Both the position numbers and the translations under genes were made by a program. A model generated the notes under the pieces. It saw only the letters and a program-made list of their open reading frames with translations. It searched no databases and had not been told where the DNA came from. This document shows positions 45,501-60,500 of a stretch of 64,000 nt of DNA, piece by piece; positions within the stretch are counted from its first letter, which is position 1; each line of letters starts with the position of its first letter. Source of the stretch: Nephrocerus scutellatus (lineage: Eukaryota; Arthropoda; Insecta; Diptera; Pipunculidae); contig OX352761.1 of the NCBI GenBank assembly GCA_947095585.1, positions 114,253,890-114,317,889 of the forward strand, written 5' to 3'.

Positions 45501-48500
45501 AAGGGTTTTGAGGCGGTCTGAGTGGTGTCTATAGGGTGGTATATGGTTTTAGAGAGACTTGAGGGGGGTCTTCAGGTGGGTTTGAAAGGGTCTTCAGTGT
45601 GTTCATGGGAGGTTTGAGGGGATCTTTAGGGGGTCTTAAGGTCTTAATTAGGCTTTCAGAGTGCTTCTTGAAAGGGGCTTAAAAAGGGAACTTGCGGGGC
45701 GTTATGATGGGGTTTTATTGGAGTCTTAGCTGGAGTCTTCATAGGGGTCTTTAGGGGGTCTTGAGTCTGTCCTGATGGTGTCTTGGGGTGTTTAGAGCGA
45801 GTTCTTAAGAGGGTTTTGAGATAGTCTTGAGGGGATCTTGTGTGAAGTCTTGAGGGTGTCTTAAGGAGGTTTTGAGAGGAGTTCTGAGGGCGTTTTAAGG
45901 AGGTCTTGATTGGGGTTTTAAGGGCGTGTTGAGTGTGGTCTTAAAAGAGTATTAAGGCGGTCTTGAAAGGGTCTTGAGGTGGTCATGAGGTAAGTCTTTT
46001 GTTTAAAATATCGTCATCAAAATTATATCATATTACTTATCTGATATGAACTAACACATTTACACGTCAATTTTCTTGAGTTCGAACACATTTTTTTTTT
46101 CAAAATTAACCAAATTTTCTTTAAACTTTCCACACACGTGTATCTCCAATTAAAGAATTTATATGACAATTTTTAATTTTTTTGGGTTGGTTTCTTTATA
46201 AAACTTGATCTGATTTTGGGTTGCTTTTTCGATTAATTCTGGCATTATCCTCAATCGTTGTTGGCTTAGAAGCATAACAAGTTACTATACACTTAGCCGG
46301 ATTGGAATAGCGTAACCACAATGGATGCCACCGAAATTAATAAAAGTGTTGGTGTTAGGTCATTATTTAGAAATTACAAGTATATGTATGAAATTTTCCA
46401 TAGTTCTATGGCAGGGTTGCTTAAATATATTGCTATGTACGTCACACAAACCATCCATGAATTAAGCGAATTCACCGTCAATGTTAAAAATAAATTTGCA
46501 TTACTTGGCAGCTTTGTAAACATGTTTTTACAGCCGAGGTTTTCCTTGGAGTGGCCAGGGTTCTTGATACATATATGGGTCTTTACAATTGAAATTTATT
46601 TTTTTGTGCGACACTCAAAATGCTTTTTATTTTTCTTTTTTCTCCTACTATCTGTACAATGACTTGTTTAACTGAGTAGATCTGGTGATGCGTGAGCGAC
46701 TCATGTATCGATGCGTATGTCGCAGCAATGCGTGAGCGAAAGTGAAAGAAAGTCAAGCGTAGAGACAATGAACCACGACTTTGTGAGTCGGCGATGGCTG
46801 GAGGGTCTATCCCTTGAACCCTTAATAGTTTGCGAAAGTTCTTGACAGAAACGACGAAACAACGAGAAACAAAAGAGACATCTTTCTGGACTGCCTTTCC
46901 CTTTAGGTCGTTCCAATCGGTTTATACCGTTATCGGCCGGCTCTGTTGTCTGGTTTTACTTATGCTGTTTCCGCACAAGGTGCCTCGAAATTATTCAAAA
47001 AAAAATATTTATAAAATTTATTAAATTTGTTTTGTATGCAATTCGCTTATATGATTTTTGTCCCTCACAACATTGTTATGACTCTAAATCAGGATAAATT
47101 GCCATAACATAACGTACGTACGGGTGTCATAACTCATAAATGTAAAAAGTTGGCGAGCTTAATTTACGGCTATTATATGCTGCTACGCTACGTTATTGTG
47201 CGTCACTATTTAAGAAGTCACCGAAGCTTTGTAATCATCTGCTTACATACCTACAACAACACTGGTTGAAGACGTTAAAATGCACAGATGGAACCTACAT
47301 CAAAATGCTGAAACAAATGCAAATTTTTATAAAAGTTTTCGGAAAAAAACCAGTTATATGCATAATTACATCAGACACAACTAAAATACAAAGTAAACTT
47401 GTCGGCCTTTTGCCTGTCATGCTTCCGTGCATGCTAAAGAATTTTGCCGCCCAATTACAAAGGGATGACCTTCAGCAGTAACCCTCCAATGATTTGCATT
47501 CCAGTAATTCCGACATTTACTTTATAACAGAGCACTTGAAACACGGTACATATATTATTCGAGTATGAAGGGAGCAATTTGCATGTGTAATTAAACTTAT
47601 GAATGTTTTATGCCGCAATGGTGCAGCACAAGCTTTAATGTTTTTCGATTTGCAACATTGCAACAGAATAAAATTAAATTCCACTTTAATGCAATTAAAT
47701 ACCAAATTTGACTTTAGGTTAGTAGAGTAGGGCATTTCAAAGAACTTGGCATACCTATAATGAAATGCAATCAGTTGATGTAAATTAATTGCCAATTCAT
47801 TTTATAAACTAATTATTAGCTTAATACCAAGCTTTGCGCTGACAGCATAACCGACATTGATTCAGGCCATTGAAACTCACTTCTAAAAATCTTCTTTATT
47901 TGAATATTATTTTGACTTATATGATATTTCAGCTACTAGACGGTATTATTTAATTATAAATATTAATCCACCTTTTAAATTTACAACACAGATTAGATTA
48001 TTAGATCAAACGTATTTGCGGGGAATTGCAAAAAAAAAACAACGGTTAAAGTAAAGGACACTTATTCAATTTAGAACAATGTAATATTGGATCTGGTATA
48101 CAAATGGTTTAAGCGATGTTAGTGAGAATTTTTGAGCAAGCTTCACAATCGCAAAAGAAATAGTGCGGAAACGCACCAATGGCCTAAATCGGTTAAGTGT
48201 TAGGAGAACCAACCTGTTTTTGGTGCTCTGCTTTATTGATTTCGGCATAGTTCTTATAATAACTTTTTTTTCTGAGATTCGAAACTCAAAAACCTCCTGC
48301 TCAAAAGTTCATGCACTTATAGCTACGGCACCCACAGGCATAGTTCTTATACTATTAAAGGCTTGGTTAAGGTCTATGAAAATTCCAAGTTAAAGTATGT
48401 GTGTTTCGTTGCTAAGTTTGTAGCACATTTTACGGTTTTCCTTTGAGATGAAGATCCTGATCGATGATGCTTGTCTGTTTTTACGAAAACCACATTAGTA

Positions 48501-51500
48501 TTCTCCTAAAATCGCCAATATTTGTAGCACAAATTTAACATCGTTATTCCCCTTTAATTTTCGCATCGGTTCTTCTCGAATTTTTGGGTGGCATATGTAT
48601 TCAAAATTCCGTATTCCGTAAACGTGAGCTTTACTGGGTTCTTGAAAACTCTCTCCATTTTTTCCCCATAAGAAACTCACGATCAAAAAGAGTGAATACA
48701 TTTGTTCGGTTCCCAAATGCTTGCGAAATCCGGCCACTGGTAGCTATTCCTTGCAACTTTATTGAAAAGTGTATTTGTCATCCTACCGAAAGTCAAGCTA
48801 GGTACTCGTGTTATTGATTTTCCTTTTCGAGATATAAATAATGAAACAGAAACTCAAACATATAATGTACATATATCAGTTGAAATAGAAATGGGCGGAT
48901 TTCACATAATGTACACAAGAGATATTTTACTCAAATGTATGTTTGACTTAGACGAGATACTTCAAATCGAAAACTATGCTAATATTAGCATGAATAGACA
49001 AACTTATCAATTGGAAAATATAATTAATACGATAATAAGCCGACCTATAAAATGTCTGCAATGATACAATACTTATAGGGGATTTTTTAATTAATAACGC
49101 AAAGTTTACATATGTATGTACGTAACGTATCATCAATTCCCAATGGAAATAAATCAAATGATTTGCTTTTTGTCCCGCTCCGCTCACACTGTCACATTTA
49201 TGGTTTGTGCATCCCTATTGAGTCACCTAATGCCTAAACCCCAGATGACGAGCAAAATAAAAACTTTTGAGAGAGCAGCATAAGTAGAGTTGTGCCGCAT
49301 AATTGCAAATTGAAATTCATATGTGAAATTGTTTCTGATTTAGTTGGATTTGCAAATAAATTTTATGTGCAAATTCAATTACTGATATATGTGGCGTCCT
49401 TGATGTTGATAGGTACGAGTATGTACATTATTTAGCAACCATTTTGCTGCTATGCAAGCACTCGATTGAAATGAAACTTGCGGTTGCGGAAAAATTCCGC
49501 GCGAGTAGCGAAATAGCAATTTGCGTTGTTGAATTATTGCTAACAACTCATAATTCTGTTCAGGTAGATATATCTCTCTATCTGCGTACTCGTATACACT
49601 ACTTGAGAGTTTGTACAGTTTTCAATTTTGAAACATGTAATAGATAATATTTAGTCCAGTTGAGTGACAAATCGCTTTTCCAAAATGCTTAAAATCATGC
49701 CCTGTCCTTCTTTATCAGTAGCATTAAAGTGATGTGCCGCATATGGTTCAATCGGTTTAGAAATTGATCAGCAATCCACGCGACTATTCCTGGCATACTC
49801 GTACATATATAACGTTATGCATCGATGGATATTCAATACACAGAAAGTGTATATCATTGACAGAAGGACTCGTGGAAATAGAACTGTATCCCTGCCGCAC
49901 TTCACACATCAACTTCAACTTGCAAAATATCGCAGAATCATTTCTGCCATCGATTGTGCTCTAAATTGCTGACCCTTGCTGTAATCGTGATAGATTTTTG
50001 TTTGGAAGTTGGAAACTTTTATGTGCAGTGACATATCATTTCGTCAAGCAAATCTCTTCACAAAAATTTAAAAGTAAATTTTTAAAATTAAAAGAGAGGT
50101 TTTTTTTAGCTTTGCAAATTATAGTATTTTTTACTGGTCCAAATTTCAGTCTTCCTTTTTATCATTCTTGTCTAATTACTTCGAATCCAGGCAGAGTTAA
50201 AATACACTTCTAAGTGACCAAAAAATCAAAATAAATGTTGATATAAAATAAAGTCATCTCCTCCTACAGGATCAAGGAATGTTCTCATCCAGATCATCAT
50301 CATAATTAGCTCTACAACCGGTGTCTGGTCCTGGCCTTCCGCCTCTCTCCACCGGTCCCGATTTCGAGCTGATGTTATCCAGTTTGGCATCCCTAAGCTC
50401 TGGGCGTCATGGTCTAGCCATCCTTCCAGCGTTGGCTTGGTCGGCCTGGCTATCGTGTTTCATATATCCTACCGCAAAGGACTTTCCGAGCAGAGTCCTC
50501 TTCGCTCATGCGAGCTAGATGTCCTACCCACCGGAGCCTACCGAGCTTAATTTTATTCACGATGTCGACATCGCTGTAACGCTCGTAGATCTCATCATTA
50601 TAGAGTCTCCGGAATCGTCCTTCCTAACATACGGGGCCAACAATTCTCTGTAAGACTTTCCTCTCGAACGCGTCTAAGAGATCAGAACGTTTTTTGCTAA
50701 GCACCCAAGTCTCGGATCCATACGTCAGTACTGGTATGACCATTGTCTTATACACTAGCAGCTTGGATGTTATGGTTAAATTCCTGAATTTAAAGAGTCT
50801 TGACAGACTAAAGTAGGCTTTGTTGGCTTTGAGCAACCGTGCGCGTTTTTTAGTTCCATGCTTTAATCGACTGCTACAGATGACCCGAGATAGTTAAAGG
50901 ATGGCACTACTTTAAATTCGCGCTCCACTATTTTAATTGATGGACCAATGTTGGATCATCTGCTCGTATACTTGGCCACCATGTACTTTCTTTTGCTCTC
51001 ATTTATGTGCAACCCCAGAATTCGTGCCGCCCGCTCGATCTGGATGAAAGCTTCCTGTACAGCCCTTTGGTTTCTACCAACTTTCTCCAACGCCAGGTTG
51101 AAGAAGACGCAGGCCAGTCCATCCCTTTGTCGAAGCCCGTTATGAATGGGCTTGATAGCGGGTATTTTTACTTGGCTTAGAACATTGGTCATGGTCAACC
51201 TACATAGTCGTGTCAGTTTATTTGGGATGCCGAATTCTTTCATGGTTTTATAAAGTTCTACTCTGGCTATGCTATCATAGGCGGCTTTGAAGTTTTAAGT
51301 TTTGAAACTCTAGACAATTTTTCCATCACCTGCTTAAGGATGTACATCTGATCAGTTGTTGATTTGCCTGGGATGAAGCCACACTGGTATGGACCAATGA
51401 TGACTTTAGCGTATGGGTCTAATTGCTGCAGGTTGTGATATCTTCTTTCTTATGTACGGGGCACAGGAAGCCTCTTCACCAGTCTTCTAACATCGCTTCT

Positions 51501-54500
51501 TCCTCCCATACTTACACTTTTAGTTCATAAATTGCTTGGTGTATTGTGGGGCCTCCTATTTTAATCAGCTCCGCTGGGATACCATCAAATTTTAAATCTA
51601 CCCCGCACGCGAAAGGTTCTGCTTTAAAGCCGATAACGGTGGGTTTCATTATTTTGCTGACTAGAAACCCCACCCTGAGCACATGATGTCTTGCATGACA
51701 GCTGTAATGTATGTCATATTCTGATTTTTGTAAGACACCATTCCCCGTCCACCGCATGTCCTGAATTGCTGTTATGTCAGCATTATAATTGAGCATGGTA
51801 TCGACTAGTTGCTGTGCATCTCGAGCTCTATACAGTGAGCGTACGTTCCATGATAAATTAAATCGTTTAGTCGTTTTCGTTGCCGTGGTCGTCGTCGTTC
51901 ATCAGTGTATCCGAGGATGATTTGGGGTTCCGTAATATTATTTTTTTTTACGGGCGAGGTTATTGGCCTCGCGCCAAACTCACTTTGAAGGGACTAGCCC
52001 GATCATTTCGCTTTTCCTGTATTGGAGGAAAATTACCAGCGGCCACCACGTGGACGTTTGATCGCACTTCCACCAGTCAGAGATAGTTGCGGCCACATGC
52101 ATTTCTGAAGCTTACTGTGTTTCTCGCCCTAGTCTGCTGATGGCTGACCGCCATAATGTCTTATTGAGACTATAAATTGTCACATCAAGAGAACTTCAAG
52201 TAATATACTTGAAAACTATTCTGATAGCATAATGTATATTGTCGAATTATAATTTCGCATAAAATCATCGTTAAATTCATTAAATTGCCTTAAACACATT
52301 CCATTTACCTGTCTGGATTGCAACTTATGGTAAACCTTTACCCATAATAGTAAAAACTTGTCCAAATATTATCAGTAAGTGCATCGCCCTTTTATTTTGC
52401 AGTTTCATAAGAGAGCTATAAGAGGTTTAAAATAATTTAAAAGCCCAATTCTTTGTGAACAAATGAGCGCAGTGTGTTTTGCGCCAACAATTGAAAAAAA
52501 AACACGAAAAAGATTTTTAAACGAAAAGTAATTCCAGACAAATTACAATTATATATTCATTAACATACCGGGGCACTACCAAAAGAAAATCCGCCATCCG
52601 TTAATCGTCGTGCATTGATGGTAAGCTTTAGTTCAGTTCTCTCTTAATATGTTTGACCCACTTACAATAGCAAACTGATAAATTTTAAATAATCCCATTT
52701 TTTTGTTCGCTTCATTTAGTTTATTGCCTGGAGTTTATCGAGTTAATCCTTTTTCGACAGTAAAGTTTTTAACCTTTTAGAATATTCTACGAGGAAAATT
52801 GCTGGCGAGCAAGAACCGGAAAATGGAATTTTGTCAGGAACCAGCGTGAAATTTCGAGAAAATATTCATAGTCGTGCAGTAAAACGTTGTAGGTACTTGG
52901 AAAGAAAAAGAACAATGATGACGATAATATCGCAGGATAGCGAACTCTCGTTATCCCGCTCAGTACAAGGATATCCTAAAACGCTTGGCACAATACATTG
53001 CTGATGATAATTGGCTTGCTTTTTAGATATTTTGGCGTAAAAAATCAGAAGGACTTCTCTCCCATAAAGGAATGAAATTCTAGTCGTTAAACTATTTAAT
53101 TTTGTTTTTATTATTTTTTTGCTTTGTAATTTTCCAATTCTCAAGTCTGTGTAGAAGCCCAAAAACAAAGTGATTTGAATAGACAAAAACTATGAAATTT
53201 GTATTCAATACTTTTGAGATAATTATGTTGTGTCCCTCTTTGCAGCCGCAATTGCAAATGGGATTTAGACAAAGAGAGAGAAAAAATTGCTGGTGATGAA
53301 ATTTTTAATTTTTTGATATTTTGATATTTAAAGTACGAGTCCATCGATAGGAACTTTTTAAAAGCCAGCTTATCAGTTTTCTATCTATCTATCTTTCTAT
53401 CTTTCCTAATCTCCGGAAAGAAGTGATTATTAGTAAGTTAACTTCGAAAGTGTAAGAAAAAAAGGGAGCATACCGCAGAACCAATTTGTGTTCAAAGAAA
53501 ACAGCGTAGTGACCAAATTGATTTCAGATGTCAACTGCTGTCTGAATAATTAGAGGAATACGGCTGTCGTTAAGTATCAAACTACAAACTGAACGGTAAT
53601 ACAATTCCTAACATGGAATGGGCTCTTTTACTACTATCTGTCGCTGTCGCTTAGTATCAAACTGAACGGTAATACAATTCCTCACATTGAATTAGCTCTT
53701 TTACTACTATCTATACAGAATGGGGAGGGTTTAAAAATATAAAAACATAGAACTTGGCAATTTATTGTACACAATCTTCTTCCAACCGTCAACCACTCAA
53801 CCCGTCACCAACCCCTCAACCCTCAACAGTCACCACGATACCTCCACCCACTTGAGCCACACCTCCTGATTACCCAATACCCTCCAAAACCCACCCCAAG
53901 ACCCACCCAATGGCACCCCTCTATCTATCAAATGAACACTCGACACTCCGCCGTCACGACCCTTGAGGGCCTCCCCTCTCCATCACCAACCAGTTGCAGA
54001 ACAGTGCCCACCTAGAAAGATATATTACAAATAGTAATAAAAAAAAGAGCACAGAATAATTCCAATAAACTCCTTCGACTTGACAATTTGGCTTGACTAT
54101 TATTTATTTTAAACCTGGAACGTAGTTTTTGCCATTATATATAGCTTTTTAAACTTGGTCGTACCTTGTGTCAAGTGAAGCAAGAATATCTACACATGAT
54201 GCTACATTTCTTCTATAAAAATACAACCCATACAGATAAAAATTGTTCATATAAACTCTGTAATTTGAGCTACACATTGTGCAAAGTTTGAATAAAATCG
54301 GGTTAATTTTTTTTAAAATATATAAGAGAGCAACTGGGACTGATCACATCCAAATTCTTGCAGAAAGTGTTGTCATCGGAGGTACACATTGCGCAAAGGT
54401 TTAATTAAATCGGGTTAATTTTTTAAACAAATTTTATGGGAGCACCTAGGCGATCACTTCAAAATTTTAATGGAAAGTATTGTCATCGTAGATACACGTG

Positions 54501-57500
54501 TGCAAAGTTTGGATGAAATGAACCTTTAGAAAGTGAGTTACGATCATAGGATTCCACCAGCCAGCCAGATCACACGGGCATGCGTATAGTTAATATAAAG
54601 AATTTAAAAAGCCACAGATGCAATGGTCATGGCATGGCAATGGTGGGACTTTCTTTTTTCTTCTTAAGATTTTTTTTAATCATTCTCGGTGCCCATTATC
54701 CATATCTAACGCTGTGCAATTCCCATTTGATAATCTAAAAATTTTTATCTTGGCTCGAGGCATTTGTGATGATTTTAAAAAGCTGTCCCTGACATCTCAT
54801 TCATTTAGATAAAGTTGGCACGATTTTCACGCTTTATACTCGTAGATATAGAGAGACGCAACCGTCAATTCAAAAATTTGCCCAAAGCTTAAAAACTCAT
54901 TACATGACCATGTCTACGTGTAGTTGACTTTCACATTAATGCATATGATATCCAAATATGGTATGTGTTGAGCGCATTTACAGAAGAAACCTTTTGTAAC
55001 CCAGTTCAAAAAGCGACGCATGTAAGCTGCAAGATGATGGTGTTGTATTGTTAATGAACTTTTAATGACTTTCAAAAGTAAACAAAAGCACATAGTTCCC
55101 AAGGGTGTTCTTTGAGGATCCGCGTATAAACATCAAAAAGACAAACGACATTTACGTTGAGCTGCATAATCTACTCATGAATGTGCTGTGCATGTATAAG
55201 AAATAGAAGGAACAACGTAACTTATAAGTTTTACACAAGAAGTATGGTTATAAAAATTATTAAGGTGCATATTTATTAAATGAGTTCCCCTATTTATTTA
55301 CCTTTTCAGTTTTTTTTTTATCTTTAACTATCACCTGCAATTAAATTTTTCAACCTAATGCATCAGTGAACTAGTTGGCCAAACAGCTTATCAGCCGTTA
55401 AGCTTTACGCACGCATCATTCATTTTAAATGAAAAATATTTTAGTTATTTCGTGGCGTAGGTTTCTATACAAAAATGGGTTTAACGTTATGAACAGCAAA
55501 GATTAAAATGATATAACAGTTATTTTAGTTTTGCTATTGTTTAATAAAACATTATTTGAATGCACTTTTTTTAAATTTCAATGGCTTCTCGCCGACCACT
55601 TCGCTAAAAAAAATACCCCTGTCTGATTCCCTCTAGTTTTATACTTGTATAGTCTTTTATATAGTATTTATAAAAATTGATTTAGTGGTAAAAAACAGCC
55701 TTCGTGTGTTGCGCAATTTTAATTCAAAGACCTATAAGTTAAAGAAAAAATCACAACAACTAAAGGTGTATGACTAACGTCACCTTCATTTTGTGCCATT
55801 TACGCTTTTAATAGCTGTATGTTAAAAGAATAATAAAATCACTTAAAAAAGAAATATTTATTTATTTTCTTCTCTCAAAAATAGCTTCTCTAAATTCAAC
55901 AAAAAAACATAAAGAAATCGAGATTTCAATGAAGATTTCCAACGATTTTATGGCTGCTTGACTGTCCACATAAATGACGATCTTCTTTAAAGTTAATACA
56001 TTATGCTTAAGCCAATTTGTAACCTCTTCAATCGCTATCACCTGCAGTGATCAGGGAGTCAGACAGAGTGGCTCACTTTCAGCTTTTCACAAAAGACTCC
56101 TGCTGTTGTTTTGCCTTCTAGCTTAGAGCCATCCGTGAAAATATGTAGTGTTTCTTTATCCATTACGGATCCACTCTTCAAGTTTTATCTGCAGGGTATT
56201 GTTTCCGAAAACCTTTTTGAAAGCATAACACTGGTATCATGTAATCAGGATTCGCCAGTTCTTGCTTTAGCAATTTGATTATTGTCACCCTTCCACCGAT
56301 TGATAGCTAACAGTCGCGTAGCCGTATTTGCCGGTTACTGTTTGCCAAATATGTCTACTGCGATGAGACGGAGCATAACCTCTAAGGCGCAAGTTGGTGT
56401 TGTTCTCAGCGCTCCGCTTATAAGCATGCAGGCTTTGTACCCTCTCCATTATATTTCTAAACGTAATTTTTTCCATAGCTGGCTACCATACGTAGTGAGA
56501 CAAATACAACTATTGAACGGTATTTGTCTCACTACCGTCGTGTAAAGCTAGTGTACCCCATTTTTACCGATGGCGTTCTTATGCGAGTATAAAGCGATAC
56601 ACGCTTTATTTACTCGTTCTATGATATTAGGCTTTCACCTCAGTTTCCTGCCCAAGATCGTGCCAAGAAATCTTGCCTTGCAAAAACTGAGGAGGTACGA
56701 TTAGGGGGTTTGTGGATCAACTGTTGGAATTGTACATTTCCTGGTAAAGAGGACCAGCTCTGTCGAGTTGATGTGCAGACCGCTTTTATTTGCATTGGAG
56801 GGTCTTTTGACGGTCTTTTGGGATCTTTTAAGAGTCTTTTGGGAAGTATTTTGGTGGTCTTTTGAAGGTCTTTTCGGGGGTCTCTTCATGGTCTTTATGG
56901 TGTCTTATAGATTGCACGTATTAACGCATTGGCACAGCACACTACAAAAATATCAAAAAAACGTCACACAAACATTTAGTTCTTTAGTCTTTGTTTTAAA
57001 TACTTTTTATTAAAAACTTTTATTTAACTTGACTTGACGCCTTTCTGTTTGTATTTTCGACCACTTTGAGATCCTTTTTATATAGCATAGCGAAATGCAA
57101 AAACATTTTTTATATTTCGCGTATGACGCGAGTCGCGTTTCACCTGTGGTTCGTGTTATGGGTTGAAATCGCGCCATTTTCTCGTTTTTTGAGGTCCATT
57201 TTAAGCACCTTTCGAACGACCTAAAAGAAAAGGACAAAACCGCAACAAAACTACAAATCTATGGGATCTTATTGAGCCAAGGTTTTAAAACCCAGCGATG
57301 AAAATGGATTGGACTCTCTTACTTTTGACGTGATAATGATAAATTTTTTTAGTTTCTTATCAAGTAAAACTGTAAGGGTTGGTAAACAATCAAACGATTC
57401 TATATACTGTATTATACGAGTTTAAGCAGAATATGCCGTGATAAAAGTTGTCGTAGAGTAAAGCTAGCTTTGTGTCTTAATCCCTTAACTAAGGTTAAAA

Positions 57501-60500
57501 TGGAATCTTAAATTTCATTAAAAACATTCATCTAAGCGAGAATAATCCCTGCACACACATATACACTCACAATCCTAATCTTTAAATTGTAATTAACTCC
57601 ACAAATAGAAGCCATAATATGAAAAGTCCAACCTAATCCTCATGGTGTACTCGCACTATTTTTGAAATGAATTCATTAATTCACCAAACCCTTTACTCTC
57701 ACGCCACACTTGGGTGATTCACATTTTCACAAACAGCCAACATGTGTGTGTTGTGCGGTGTGATTAAACCCACCGACGACGGTGACAATTTTGTCATCGT
57801 ATTACATCCGCAATGACGCCGTTCGTCCGACCGACAGAAACCAGGCGCTTCCACATGACGACGTCGATGAGGCTAGACTAGAATCTCGCCGATGCGATAC
57901 TGGGATCTGTACGTAACATCCTGCCTTTACATTGTTGTTGTATTAAGCATCTTTGGTGTAGTTTGCATTTCTTGAAGGTTTGCCGATATCTCCTCTTCTG
58001 TATGTACAATGTAGTATATGTGTTATGCATAGAAATAGGAACAACGACTCCTACGAATTTCACATAGCTTGCTATGAAATTTTATATAAAGTTCCTTCGT
58101 CCTTTTGTAATTGCATAATTTGTATTCAATTCTTTAATCTTGTTCTTTTCTACATCGACCCAAACGTGTCTTTGATTTTTCTTTTCTATTTTTGTGTCTC
58201 CACATAATTTCCTTTCATTCTTATACTTTATCCTCTACAATGTGAACGTGTGTATGTAGATGTAACCATCGTGAGTTTGATAGACGTTGGATGTACGAAT
58301 TTTACACACAGCACTCTGCACTTTGCTGAAAAGTTGTTATCTTAACCATATCGTTTTTCTTGAAGTACGATTTAGTTCATGCGTATGCAAAATAATAGGC
58401 TAAAACTACTATCAGTTTGCATCATCAGGAGCATAACAGCACCGGAGTCGCCACAAATTTGCAAGTTTAAAACTTTTTATCAGCATAACCGAAAAAATTA
58501 AGTGCTTTAATTTATAGCGAAATCTGCAATCTTGAAAAATGTCTATCTGTCGTTCGGGTGCTGGCTGGTGGAAACTTGAGATCAATTTTTAACCCACTTC
58601 TTAAAGCCCGATCTTATTCAAAATTTGCACACACATAAAATACACCATACACAAATTTAAAATAATTATTTAATCCAAATTAAACAATAAGCATATTTTA
58701 GGAGCGAAATAGGGGAGAACAAAAAAACCGACGCGTGTCACGTGCGTCGCGTGTGCCGCGTACACATTTTTTTTTTAAATACTTCTTTTAAAACTTGGCT
58801 TGCGATGATGTGACGCATGTCGCGCATTACTCTTTCCGTAAATAAATAATAATATTTAGCACGACAGACCGTTGTTGTCTACACAAAATGGCAAATTTGG
58901 CAATTAATAACTCTCGGACTTTTGTCAAAAATTGGCAAGACCGTGAAAAAGATTTTTGCTGTTATTATGGGACTCGGACTTCGAACCTTCCGCTAAGGAA
59001 TCTAACGCGCTAACCACTAGAATCACGGCGCCTACTTCCGTAAATATATATAATATTAAAATGCAGAAAAGCGAATCAAAAATTTAAAGATTTTTTAAGG
59101 AAATGAGATGCCAAATTCAAATTTCATTTGTCATTTTTAGCACCTTCACCTTCCACGTGAGAGGAGGTGCCTTTTGAAAGGTACTTGTATTACCTTTCAT
59201 TTGATATAAAACTACACCAAAATCAAACCAAAAACTATATCAGGACTCTTGTCTCTTTTTTTACCTAGCGTTGAAAGTTTTCCAATACTCCAATTAGCGT
59301 CGAAACACAGACAATATGGTGAGAGGGGGGACATAATCTGGGCGGCGCGTAACCTAATGCTCATAAAAAAGAGTAAAATAAAGTATGTATACACGGTCAC
59401 CAGTCTCCACGTTTGCAAGCAGAATATGCAACATTGCTTCCTTTATTAAGGTAGTGGAGGACGAGTTTGAAGTTATTTAACTATCTCGGGTCAATTGTAA
59501 GAGCCGATAACAGCATGATGGAACCAGATATACGGTCATGGTTTCTTAATTCCAGCAAAGTCTACTAAAGTCTATAAAGACTCTTCAAATTCAGGAACTT
59601 TACTATAGTATTTAAGTTGTTGGTGTAAACATGGACAAGACCTGGCTCCGTATTAAAAAGCAATTCGAATAATAAAGATAAAAGTCTTTTAAAGATTTTT
59701 GTGGCTCAGTGGATAAGATAACTTCTGAGCAGGAGGTTCGTTGAATCCCAGTAACACCAAAAAGTATTTTTCACGATGTCCTACCTCTCGCGAAAGTAAT
59801 CTGACAAACGTCCAAGGGTAATAACTCAATTTGCCGTTCGGATCCGGCATTAAATTGTAGGTCCATTCCATTTATGTACAAAAATATACATGCTCAACAC
59901 AAATGGTTGCGAGAAGCTAGGCCTTGGACCGCAATAGTTTGTCCCCGCCGAATATTATTATTATTTCAAAGAATTTTAAGCCGCGCATGTGAAGAAGGAC
60001 GATTCTAGTAACTCTATAATAACAAGTGCAATGAGTATGAGCGGTAATATAATGTTGATATTATGCAGAATATTAAGCTCGGTAGGTTCTGGTCGGTATG
60101 CAGAACACCTTGGTTACATAAGCGACGAGAAGAAAAATGTGCGGAACATTTAATAGACAAAACCTGCGCTGAAAGAATGGTTTAGACAAGGATTTGCAGA
60201 GTTTAAAAATCCAAAACTTAGTGACACTGTCACGAAGTAAAAACCGAAGATAAGATTTTTTTCTGATGACTAGGACGTGCGGACCTGGTTTTTAATTCAA
60301 CAGTGAAGAGGATTTAAAATTAGTTTTTATATTACAAATGTTCATATCTTCAAAAACCCAATCTGCATGATATCCATTTTATATCAGGCGACTGTCAAAA
60401 CATTTCTTTGAAAGGGCATAACATTGGTCGACAATATGGCAATAATTTCAAGTCAGAATTAGAATGCTCAATTTGAGTATTGGATTGGATTGGAATATTG

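Noticed and set aside
45480..45990. CRISPR-like or telomeric array
   Set aside because: Units are degenerate and contiguous without spacers, and the host is eukaryotic; it is a minisatellite within a Helitron-like element.
46321..46662. 113-residue plus-strand frame
   Set aside because: No motif, low-complexity phenylalanine-rich end and no splice or context support; likely chance in AT-rich DNA.
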